From the NCBI GenBank assembly GCA_963693085.1, contig OY856412.1:1131196244-1131260243 (forward strand): a DNA stretch of 64,000 nt, given 5' to 3'. Made by a program: the position numbers and the translations under genes. Positions 20,754-31,375 of this stretch are shown piece by piece. The DNA is from Alisma plantago-aquatica. Lineage: Eukaryota; Streptophyta; Magnoliopsida; Alismatales; Alismataceae. Each line of letters opens with the position of its first letter. Position 1 is the stretch's first letter. Under the pieces are notes generated by a model. That model made no database searches. It saw only the letters and a list, made by a program, of their open reading frames with translations, and was not told the origin of the DNA.

Positions 20754-22848
20754 TTTCATTTTAGTCATTTACATTTTGTTAGGACCTTTTGTTGTGTAAT
20801 TTTTGCACTTATTTTGTTACATTTTTATTTGACGTAAAGAAGGTACATTGATGCTCTTATTTGGTGTGCAGGCAGGGCCAAAGTCAGTACTACTGAATCC
20901 AAACTCAGTACTACTGACTCCTTATCAGTTAAAATTATGCACTTTCTGTAGAAAGTCGGTACTATCGACTTTCAAAGTCAATACCAAAAAATTTCCTAGA
21001 AAATCACCTAAAACTTGAACCAAATTTGGTACTACCGAGTCCAAATTCGGTACCACCGAAATTTTTCAGCAAAAAATGTGACAAAAGCTACAAGAAGAAG
21101 ATGTCGACACCACTGATACACATTCCGGTGGGCACCGATTTTCAAAGCTCAAAGAAGGAGAGAGAATGTCATATTTTTATGCCAAAAAGACACAAATCAG
21201 TGACACTAACAAGAGGGATATATGCTTGCACAACTTGATCCAAAGAGACACCAATCATCCACCTCCACTACCCTTTAGAGCATCTGGTATACCTGTTCCA
21301 CCTCTAGGTTTGGTTTTTGACTATGAGGACATGGTCAAATTCAAGCTTAGGGGAGGTAGGTTTTGGAACGGCTTTATCTTCCCTTTTTACTTGCTTTTAG
21401 TTTTTATTTTTGAAATTTGTAGGATCCACAATCTATCTAGCGTAAAGTGGAGTTTAAACTTTGTTTGTTCATGGCAATTATCATGTGTGCTTTCAAGTTT
21501 GCAATGGAAATTGAAAATCTTTTTGTGGGCTTAGTTGTGAGTGCTTGAGTAATCTCAATTACAGGAAGTGTATGGGTTAGTCAGCTTACGAACATTTGAT
21601 ATGAATGGACATCTTAATTATTCATGAAATGTGGATGAAGATGGGGTTTGAGCTTGAATTGATCAAACAATTAACGGGACCTTAAATTGAAGCTTAAGGA
21701 AGAAACCCTAAGGTTACCCTATACATAGGTCATTAGAGAGGGACATATAATAAATTAATGAAAGGCTTTGTCTCTTAGTTATGTGATTCCACCCATACTC
21801 CAATCATTATTGACTCACCACCTTAAGATGAACAAGTACTCCAAATTATTTCTTCTTGTTGCATTGAATGGAATAATAGGTGACATGATAAGTTAGTTTG
21901 CTTTTATTGCATTAGTTACAAAAATGAAAAAATATATACCAAGTTGTGTACTTCAACAATTTATGTACACTTCATTCTAGTGGCATATCATGTAGATCGC
22001 ATGCATTTTTCATCATTCATTGTTATATCATGTGGGTATCATTTTCCTTTGAAATTTGAGTACAGGGATACACATCCATACCCTCAGAAAAAAGAAAAAA
22101 ATGAATGATATGTAGTAAAGCCCAAGCATAACGTTCCATCATGCTAAAATAATGGGCCAAAAATTTTGAAAAAAAAAAGAAAAAAAAGAGTTTGCTTATG
22201 TTTTAAAGTTAAGAGGGAGAAAGGATGCCCTCAATTCTTCATAAAAATGAGGGAAACATACACATGATGCATTCTTTTCGTCGAATTTTTGTTCATCAAA
22301 TTGACAACATATTTTGATTCATGCATCATTCAACCAAGAAAGTAGGCATTAGGAATCATGCATTTCTCATTCTTTTCACCATATAGGTTCATCATGCTTT
22401 ATTTTGCATAAATGATTTGGATGTACTTGTGATTCTTCAATTGCCACCCATTTCATACCGTTCATTGCTCTTATTGGTAGGCCACTCAAATGATTTATTC
22501 TCCTCATTCGTTTTTATATGGAGAACTACTTCCAAGTAGATTGGTAGTAAGAAAAGAGAAATGTAGAATAGGGAATCACATAATGCACCAAGTGAATGCT
22601 TGATTGATTGTGATGTTAACTACTCTATTGATAGTGTTCATTGATCTAAGAGTGGACAACTTTTATGGAAATTTTTGGTTGCTACAGAGCAGTTGATTGT
22701 TCAGTGATCAGTGAAGGCCGGTTTGGGACCGCCAAGTGAGAGTAGTTGAGAAATGAAGTTCATGTTCCTTATCCTTTTACTGACTAGTCTCAAACAGATT
22801 TGAGAGTGTGTTGCTTGAGGACGAGCAATATTTAAGCTCAGGGGTGTT
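20754..22848 (+). other. 3' non-coding region of the gypsy element with palindromic motifs and PPT
   Basis: No credible coding sequence: the open frames at 21,026-21,238 and 21,166-21,534 have no domain I recognise. 20,885-21,065 has five to six AGTACTACTGAGTCC/GGTACTACCGAGTCC motifs like those in the LTR. The end reads TTAAGCTCAGGGGTGTT just before the LTR at 22,849, a plausible polypurine tract. Confidence 0.6.
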
Positions 22849-24189
22849 TGATGCACTGTATATTTGTCATTTTTCATAGGATATTTTATATTCCTTTTTG
22901 TGCACTTACTATTCATTTTCATATTAATTTGTGCATGGTTTAAAAATATTATCATGTATTACTCAATTACATAAAATAAGTATAATTTTAATGTTTTTGA
23001 ATGCTTTTTATATTTCAAGTACTTATGTACATATTGTGCAATTTTAGGACCACAAGAGTCTCACAGACTCAGTACTACAAAGTCCAAAAGTTGGTACTAC
23101 TGACCTTGCATCAGAGACAGAGCAAATTCTACCTCCAGACTCGATACTACCAAGTCCAAAAGTCGATACTACCGAGTCTGCCCGATCAGGCAGTCTAGAA
23201 AATCAAGTTTAATCCAACGGTCAAGGATTTATTTCTCCCTAAGTCACTTTTATGTCTTAAGGGGAGTTCGGCCAGACCTAAGTAATCACGTTCTATTCCA
23301 TTGCAAGATGACAACAGCATGGGAGAGGAGAACGAGGAGGAGAATCGCATGTTTGGGAGGTTTCGGGCACGTTCGGTGGGCAGAAATTGTAGGTTGTGGA
23401 TCTGTTCATCGATGTAGAGCATCCTAATCACGTTTATGTAGGGGGTTCATTGTTTTCTATGTTCTCCATTTTTTCCTTCTTCCTAGCATGTTTTTGTCCA
23501 TGGAAACCATGAGGGGCTAATCCTCATGTTCTTTAGGACCTGGGAGTAGCCCAATTGTACACTATATATGGATCTTTTGCATTAGTATATTGTTTTCTCC
23601 TTATTTTTGGGCATGTTGCTATGAAATCATATTGTATTGTCTATGTTGCGCACCATAGGTGATTAATTAGATCCTTAATAACTTCGAGAGGAGGATTAAG
23701 GATTGCAAATCCATATTAACACACATTCTATATCACCCTTTGGGAAAGGTGTCTTACGAACGTGAAGAGATTATCTAGAGATTTTTCATAAAGCACCTAC
23801 CTAATCAACCAATTACTATGGAAATGGGATTGGCATTAGCATAGGTAGTGAACTACACTACGGGAGTGGGTAGTTCTTGCTACAGGCTCTTTGTCTAAGA
23901 GTAGGAGGAAAATATATTAATCTTAGATTAAAATTGTAGTGTCAATAATGATGAAACCATAGTCCTAGAGAATTTCTTCTCATTGTGATCACAATCCATT
24001 AAATTAGTTTCTTTCTTACAATTAGTTTAATAACTCATAAATTAAAGTTTTCTTTGGCTTAGCTGATCAAAAAGTAGTTAGTAGTAGTTTCTTGAATTAC
24101 ACTTCCCCGTGTTTGATATCCGGGCCTCTTTGGCATGTATCACTTCGACGTGTACGCTTGCATTTTACATGTACAGTTTAGTCGTGTCA
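22849..24189 (+). mobile_element. gypsy second LTR (1341 bp)
   Basis: Same orientation as 16,982-18,325, with the same TGATGCACTG start and GTGTCA end. It is followed by AGTTTTT, which also follows the first LTR where that belongs to the leader. Sequence read past the LTR end therefore seems to be retained before the inverted fragment. Confidence 0.88.
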
Positions 24190-24196
24190 AGTTTTT

Positions 24197-24501
24197 CTCG
24201 GTACTACCGAGTCTGGAGGTCAAATCTGCTATCTTTGATGCAAAGTTGGTAGTACTGACTTTTGGACTCAGTAGTACCGAGTCTATGAGACTATTGTGGT
24301 CCTAAAATTGCACAAAATGTACATAAGTACTTGAAATATAATAAATCATTTAAAAACATTAAAATTATGCTTATTTGATGCAATTGAGTAACACATGCTA
24401 ATATTATTAAACCATGCACAAATTAATATGAAAATGAATAGTAAGTGCACAAAAAGAAATATAAAATAGCATGTGAAAAATGAAAAATATACAGTGCATC
24501 A
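24197..24501 (-). mobile_element. inverted partial LTR of the same gypsy element
   Basis: The reverse complement matches bases 1 to about 305 of the LTR (CAGTGCATCA at its right edge; GTGCAATTTTAGGACCA inside). It reads closer to the left LTR than to the adjacent one at several positions. It forms the actual right border of the insertion. Confidence 0.88.
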
Positions 24502-25296
24502 AGCCCCCAATACCCCTCTATTTATAGGCGGGGTTAGAATCAAGGTTCTCAGTCTGTATGAGATTATGCAGGAGTGGAAGGGACCAGAAGATCTTGAATT
24601 TTCGCAACTTGCGATAGCCAAAATGGTCATCTGGTGACCCAGATGGTCATCTGATAACCCAAGACGATCGTCTCACACTGCCAGATGGCCATCTGGTGGT
24701 TTCCCAATCACAAACGAATTTGGCAATTTCATTCCAATTAATATCACTATTAATTCCTTGCACCCCAAGTAATGTGCAATCGAAACTATTCAGGAAACAT
24801 CCAAAATGTTTGTTTGGCCCAACTGAGCCATCTCACACAAGCCAGATGCACGTCTCACTCACCTAGACAACCATCTGGTGAGTTTGAGATGAGTCGATCG
24901 GTTCAATCACATTGAACTGGTCAGTTCAAGGGTAGAACTTAGCTAATTCAAACTTTGATCTACCTGACAACCAAACAACCCGTCTCAACACTTGAAATGC
25001 CAGTCTGGCTTCCCAAATGGCCATCTCAACACTTGAGATGGTCATTTGGCAGTTCATTCAGTCAATCTATCAATCTATTGCATGAATTGAATACCTAAAC
25101 ACTTTAGCAATCAATCTAATTGTCATTCAAGATAAACTCCTCTTCTAGATGAGTTCCTATGTGTGTGACCTTATAGGTCCCATATCATGTTGGCAGTGAA
25201 TGTCCATAACTAACTTATGACATCACAAGTAAGGAGTGGTGCCTAGTCGCACATCAGTGCTACCCAAGTGAATGGAAAGTTGGAGAACAACTTCAA
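24502..25296 (-). mobile_element. copia LTR, U3 part (family copy a, continued), truncated
   Basis: Resumes after the AGCCC duplication with CCAATACCCCTCTATTTATAGG. On the minus strand this is the TATA region (CTATAAATAGAGGGGTA), matching 38,167-38,190 of copy b. Upstream of it lies a palindromic array (24,612-25,055; GATGGTCATCTGG type). The region around 25,100-25,290 matches copies b and c (GTTGGAGAACAACTTCAA). Similarity stops at 25,296, where gypsy integrase sequence begins, so the U3 start is missing. Confidence 0.8.
24612..25055. repeat. palindromic motif array in copia LTR copy a
   Basis: Repeated CCAGATGGTCATCTGG-like elements and variants (AGACGATCGTCT, GAGATGGTCATTTGG), upstream of the LTR TATA on the minus strand. 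Confidence 0.7.
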
Positions 25297-25640
25297 GTTA
25301 TGGACATACCACACTACATACAAGACAGCCATAGGGACCACTCCCTATGGATTGATATATGGAAAATCATGCCATCTTCTTATGGAGCTTGAGCACAAGG
25401 CATTCTATGTGATTAAAGTTCTCAATATGTATCCATAATTGACCAAGAGAAAGTAATTCTAACAACCCCAAGAGCTTCAGGAACTATGGCTACATTCCTA
25501 AGAGAATTATTATATCTACAAGGAAAAAACAAATGCGTGGCATGAATCGCACCTAAAAAGGAAATATGTCAATGAGGGGGATAAGGTTCTTCTCTTCAAT
25601 TATTCATTTCAGGAAGAAGAATTAACCAGAGGAAATTCCA
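25297..25640 (+). pseudogene. gypsy (Athila/Tat-type) integrase C-terminal fragment
   Basis: Translated from 25,301 the frame reads WTYHTTYKTAIGTTPYGLIYG and KSCHLLMELEHKAFYVIKVL. This is the strongly conserved segment after the third catalytic residue of plant gypsy integrases. Later ELQEL, NYYIYKEKTNAWHESHLKRK and GDKVLLFN follow with one or two stops. Both ends are abrupt: a copia LTR on the left and non-coding sequence on the right. Confidence 0.8.
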
Positions 25641-27040
25641 TTAGTTGTCACACTAAAAAACCTCTAAAAGGAGAATATTATCAAACCATTGCTTGGTATA
25701 AGTTTGTTCTTCCATTAGTTTCTTCCTATGGAGAAAGGAGTAGACAAAACATTGGTTTGTACATCCAAATGAACATTTATAAGGTCCTCGTTGGCATAAC
25801 CACCAGAAGGTGAGATTCCATCCTACCATTGGAAGGTCTAAGCTTGTAAATATATTCAGTAAACCTCTCTCGACAAGCCATTAGATGGAAACAAATTGAG
25901 TTCCCATCGGTTTCTTGAGTCATTTTAAAACCTTCATATTGTGTTTCACTCACAAGCCTTCAGAATACCACTCCTATTTCAAGATGTTCAAGAATCAAAG
26001 GAAGGCTCGACGGGACCCAAAGAGGTTGCATAACCTGAAGTATAAAAGGAAGAGGGGAACGACCCAATGCTTACTCGTTAAACCCTAACGTATAGAGCCA
26101 CTATGATTAACAAAAACCCTAATTGCCACCACCTATCCTTGCCAATTTTGTCATCCAAAAACCTTTGGTTCTTGGCTTTTGATCTTCACCACCATGCTAC
26201 TGATGACACACCAAATGCATGCCTACAACGAGATCTTCACCTCCACAGATGGGGGATGTTCTCTCATTGTTCTTTTGTAGTTCCCTCTCCTACTAAATTA
26301 CTATCACGAATATCCCCTCACTGACAAAGTGGTAGGGAAGGAGTGAAGCATCAATCTCCTCCAAGGAGAAGAGAAACTAAGAGCCTCAGAATGATGAGGA
26401 GGAGCAATTTACAACCGCCGATACTATGTGCATCGATTGAAGTAAGTTCCTGCTCCCTTATTACATTTCTTGTGTGAACTACAATATTGAGCAAGATCTA
26501 TTATTTCTACATCATCACTAAGCTTTACCTTTAGTCTTTACAGACTTTTATCGTCCCTTCATTTTGTCAACCTCCAGTTCCTTCACACACTCCATCAATT
26601 CATGGTCTTTGAAAACCAAAAAAATTTAGAGCTTGTACTCCATCAATCTCAGTTGAAAACCTTAAGAAGGTACCTCTAGAAACCATCCATTTCCAAAACC
26701 TTCAATTCTGATCTACTTATTCATCTTAAAACCTTCTGTACATTGAGCATTTTTCCATCAATTTCCTTAGCATCAGGTCCTTCAGCTACCGAATGTTTTG
26801 AACCATCAGAAGGTGCATCTGAGAAACCTTCATTTTCTTGCACCTTCCAGTCCACCAGTGTCTATTCGGTCTCAAACCTTAGGAAGGAACACCCTTAAAA
26901 CCATTATTTTTCAACAGTGGACCTAATCTTCACTTGTTTGCATACTATTTTCCATCCGTTATCAAGCCAATTCCTGACATTATTCTTATTCATAAACTCT
27001 CCTTATTTCCAATATAATTTCCTACTCTAACAATTTCATG
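25641..27040 (+). other. probable 3' region/LTR of a gypsy element with AACCTTC motifs
   Basis: No coding domain. It follows an integrase fragment on the same strand. AACCTTC/GAAGGT half-palindromes occur about a dozen times, dense at 25,790-26,020 and 26,640-26,920. A TATA-like AGTATAAAAGGAAGAGG lies at 26,038-26,054. This composition and order parallel the U3 arrays of the other elements. LTR ends were not found, and the open frame at 26,103-26,324 has no recognised domain. Confidence 0.45.
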
Positions 27041-28600
27041 AGATATATGTAATATCTAAATAGAAATTATCTTAAATGGAGGATAATACAAACCCTCTGA
27101 GACTGCATGTGTCACCTGAACTATCCCAGAGTGTAAGGAGTGGGACCCAAAAGGGGATCCACTTCTCACTAAATTTTGAGGAATAAATTCATCAAATCCA
27201 AATACACTAACAATTATGATGGAATAGGTGTAAATTTTTCTTTTCTCAAATAATGGTATACAAAATGACCAAACTATAGTAGCAGAGTAGTAAATGATGA
27301 TCATATTTAATTTATAAAAGACTATAAAGTATTCTCCTATTAAGGGGTTTACCTGAAAGTAACAACATCATGATCTAAGTAGAGTGATATCCAAAATATC
27401 TCAAGTCTACTCCCAAGATCTGCTCCTCTAGGTCAGGTCCATGTCATCTTTCAAGTCTTCTATTCTTCCACCAAGGGTTGGAAGCATACCCCACAAGAAA
27501 ATATAAAATGGATGTTGTCAACATAAAAGAAGATATGTGCATATAAATATGAATCGAGCAACTTTACAAAAAAAGACATCAAATAACAAGGCTTTCTAAA
27601 TATAGAGGGACAAAAGACCATCCAAGTGTAAATCAAAAGAAACATCATGAAAGATAAACAATAAGACTATTCTTACCTTATTCAATATCACCATAGAATA
27701 TCTCAAACATAAACAATAATAAATAGTGCATGTCAAACAATCATATTAATATTATTTTAGTAGGGTCGGGACCCATAAATCTCAAGCCTATGTCAGGTAG
27801 AAAGATGCACCCTAGGTGAAAAGGCACACCCAACATAAATAATATGAGTTGTAAGGCACAATTCGGGTGGAAAGGTGCACCTAAATAGTATGGTAGTACA
27901 TATGTATTGCCACTCTAAATCATCTTAGTCTACTATACATGCACATGATGTAGAGGCAAGAAATAAGTTTAGTAAAGTTTCAAATAAGAGATGAGAACAT
28001 CCAACAATTATCATGTGGGTTCAAAGGACCCGTAAAAAATATCCAATCATGTCCACAATCAAGATATATCATAAGATCATAAGTGGCAATCACATTGGAA
28101 AATAAGATTCCATTTGAGTCAATTCCTTAAAATATGATTATCACATGTAATGACATGAACAAATTACAAGATCAACATCAACATACAATCCTTCTCCTGA
28201 AACAAATTCTCAAAAGAGAAAGAAATTATGTGTTTTAATATGTCCCAAAGGACTAAGAGAGAGATACATCTGGGTGATTGCTCAATATAAAATTTAGGAA
28301 ATACAACATACCTTGGGTAAAGTCTACATATGTCCAAAGCCAACCCTAGGTTGAATCCAGGGTCTTCACAACACTTATTAAACATATTATACATAATTAA
28401 GGTTAAGTTCACATTAATTATTTAAAACCTAGAAGTTGCCTTTTTATTATTAATGAACTAGGTTAAAAAAACCATTCCATCTTGTAGCTTAGCTTTTCCT
28501 AAATTTATATCATAGTTTATTTTACTTTTCTAACATATTACCTGAAAAATCCCTCAAAGTTATTGATTCTCTCAGAAAAAAGTTTCAATGGAACCATTCA
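27041..28600. other. A/T-rich repeat-derived sequence, unresolved
   Basis: Includes an LTR-like block around 27,765-27,900 with repeated phrases (GTAGAAAGATGCACC, GTGGAAAGGTGCACC, GTAAGGCAC). No protein domain, PBS or PPT could be placed. Confidence 0.4.
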
Positions 28601-29470
28601 CCTTAGACTTTAAGAAAAAAAGCTACACATGGTACATTGGTAAACCATTTGTGCACCAAAAAAATTTGGTGGATGATTTATGATTAACCTCCACACACAT
28701 GCTATCCATCTTATAGAAAAGATCATTGATGCACTTTTCACAAACACCACAAACATATGAAAAACTTTCATCATCCACAAATATTATAGAAATAGGAATC
28801 CCTGGTGGAACACAAAAAAAGCAACACACCACCACATGTATCCAAACTAATCAACTTCTAGACAAATCCATGGTATCATGACATGACGATCCAATATATG
28901 GGACAAAATATTCATATTCCACAATATCGTATACATCTTAGCACTACAAAAGATATAAAACTTCTCACCAGCAACAAAAGAAATTTCCTCAAACAGATGC
29001 TTAACCAAAACTTATATAACAACAACATGTTAGATGTCATACATGTTTTGGGGTACAACACCACTAACTGCATTTCATGGAAGTGGGAACACAACTATAA
29101 TCCACATAATGCTTGTTGATTCCTCACATGTAGAGGCATTGCCACAAACCTATCATACTATTGTAAAATCAATTATCCAATAAAACTAAGATTCTCATTT
29201 GGCTCATCATATGTAATAAAATACAAAATGAGAAAAATCTAAGAAAAAGAGGAATTTATGGACCATCTAGATGTTACATGTGTCATAACAATGAAGAGAC
29301 CACATAACACCTTTTCATCCACTATTCCACCACCTTCCATATTATATACATTTTCTTCCATACACATAATGATATCACATATATGAATATAACATTTCTT
29401 ATCCACCACCTTAAACCTATTAACCCATCTCATGAGTCCAGTATTAGTGATGGGGGTGATCATATAGAAT
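28601..29470 (-). other. unrecognised sequence with scattered minus-strand frames
   Basis: Three minus-strand frames (28,623-28,835; 28,912-29,094; 29,239-29,463) line up in order with Cys/Phe-rich and aromatic content (for example CGVCEKCINDLFYKMDSMC). They look like pieces of one decayed protein, separated by stops and frameshifts. I do not recognise a family. It could be a host pseudogene or a chance result of A/T-rich sequence. Confidence 0.25.
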
Positions 29471-31059
29471 ATTTGATTAGCAAGAAATTATGGAAAACAT
29501 AACAACATCTATCACACACAACAACACATGACTATCGAGATTTCTCAAACATAAACTCCTTTTCTACATTGTAGGAAATCCTACGACATTGACCATGGAG
29601 AGGAGAGATGATGACTCTCAAATAGTGATCTTTGGGAACAACAACAGTGAGGATAGATGATTCACTCTGGAGGAAATTATGGTTGATGGTACCGGCTTCT
29701 CATTTTTCATCTACTAGTTTATTCTAGAGTTCTATGCATATCTTCTAGACTTTGATTTTATGAGACTTACTGTTAAGGGGAGCCTCCACCAGGAGTATAA
29801 CAACTATTTTATGTTCATCAGCATTTTCATCCTTTTTTACCCCATCTTGTACTGATACTCTTGAACACACACCTAGTTTGGTTCTAGAGTATTCACATTG
29901 TAATTTCATAGTTTGTATACAAATATGTTTGCAAACCTATTATCTAATATATGGGCTCTTCTATTAAAAAATTAGATATGAATCTGTAGACATTTTACCT
30001 AATTAAGAAAATCCTTAAAAATCATCTATTTTTTAGATTGTAATTAGTTGATGAAATTTGTATCATTGGACAGATTATAATTTTATGATTCTAAAAATAT
30101 TTATTTTATTTTTCTTAGATATATATAATTAATTAAGAATTTTAGAAACTTTGTCCAATCAAAAAAAATCCAAATTAACCAAGTAAATATTGTTATCTAT
30201 TTTTTAAAACATATCTGAGATGTCCCGGGCCTACAAACGACCTGACACTTAGGACAACATGATCAAACTAGAGGACGACAAAATGGCATAATTGCCCTTA
30301 TATATGTGACAAAATGAAGAATCAAATCAGGACTAGGAACATAATAGTCCTTGTTATCATCTTCCTCATTTAATACAACAAGAACCCCAACTATTGCAGT
30401 CAAAACCCAACCTGGCATCCTTTGATTAACAACAACCAAAGTTTAGGTGGTAAGACGGTCATCCTCTACATGCAAATACAAATTAGTAGAACCCAAAAAG
30501 GGCTAGCATTACAGTAGGGATCTCTTGAAGATCATTCTGCCATGGCTGGAAGGGAAACTAGGAACCATGTTGAGAAGAAACGAGATTGAATCATCACAAA
30601 CCATAAAGTCAGGTAAGACATAGATGCCAAAAAAATGTGAGGTTTAAGCATATCAAAATACAAAAACAACATCACTACTCAATGCTAGATAGCACTTTAT
30701 CAATCTTGGCGGCATAAAATAGAAGGAAGGATTAGAAAAAGAGATTAAAGCCAAACAAACCTAACTTGGAGAAAATAAAGTAGAAACAAGCTTTGTTAGG
30801 GTGTGGGGTAGACATCCTATCATATTGGACATGATCATGATGGTGAGAGAATCGATAGTGAACTGGATCTCGCTGATGATAGTAGGTGGAATTTGGGGTA
30901 ATCGGGTTGGGGATGGAGGAGGCCAAAACGGCTCTAGGGAACAACTCTTAGTGATTTCATGAAGGTCTGGGACCAATTCCCTATAGGTCTGATGATGTAG
31001 GTATGCTAGAAGAGGGAAAAGGAGAGGAGAACATGGGAAGGATAGAGGAAGGTAGGAAG
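29471..31059. other. non-coding, probable LTR relic(s)
   Basis: 29,471-30,200 is A/T-rich with nothing recognisable. At 30,221 TGTCCCGGGCC resembles the start of gypsy LTRs, and the following 850 bases are LTR-like in composition. No matching partner was located, so it is not asserted as an LTR. Confidence 0.3.
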
Positions 31060-31300
31060 TGGGGTGTGGTAGGACCATGGAGTCCTCAAAACCCTAGGTT
31101 ATATATATCAATTGGATTGAGTTGTTTAAGATGGGGGAGAAGAAATCAAAAGGAAAAGGGGGGAGTTGATAGAAAAATATGAGAAAGAAAATCATGAAGA
31201 AACTAGTTTTTGTTTGCGAGAAGAAAGAGAACAGAGGTAGGAGAGAAAGTCAGAATGGCACAATAAAAAATCAAACGATATGGTATGTGAGGTGTACAAT
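31060..31300 (+). repeat. dispersed repeat, copy 1 (partner at 39,005-39,210)
   Basis: Shares an ordered block with 39,005-39,210: TATATATC, then AAGAAATCAAAAGG, GGGGGAGTTGA/GGGGGTTGAGA, GAAACTAGTTTTTGTTTGC/GAAACTCGTTCTATTTGC, and AAAGTC. Similarity is roughly 75 percent by eye. A TATATATA at about 31,101 precedes it. Probably LTR-derived. Confidence 0.6.
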
Positions 31301-31375
31301 ATGTCTTATATAGTGATTAGGGATGAATGCCTATATAAGAAAATTGTCTCTTAAAAGGCTTTATCCACAAATCAC

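Larger units (their letters stand above)
16982..24501 (+). mobile_element. non-autonomous gag-protease gypsy element with an inverted LTR fragment at its 3' edge
   Basis: Order: LTR (16,982-18,325), PBS, gag, protease, stem-loop motif, long non-coding 3' region, PPT, LTR (22,849-24,189), then an inverted copy of the first roughly 305 LTR bases (24,197-24,501). The outer termini are therefore TGATGCACTG on the left and its reverse complement on the right, and both are flanked by AGCCC. RT, RNase H and integrase are absent: only about 50 bases separate the protease stop from the stem-loop motif that normally follows integrase. The element therefore depended on a relative for copying. Confidence 0.85.
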
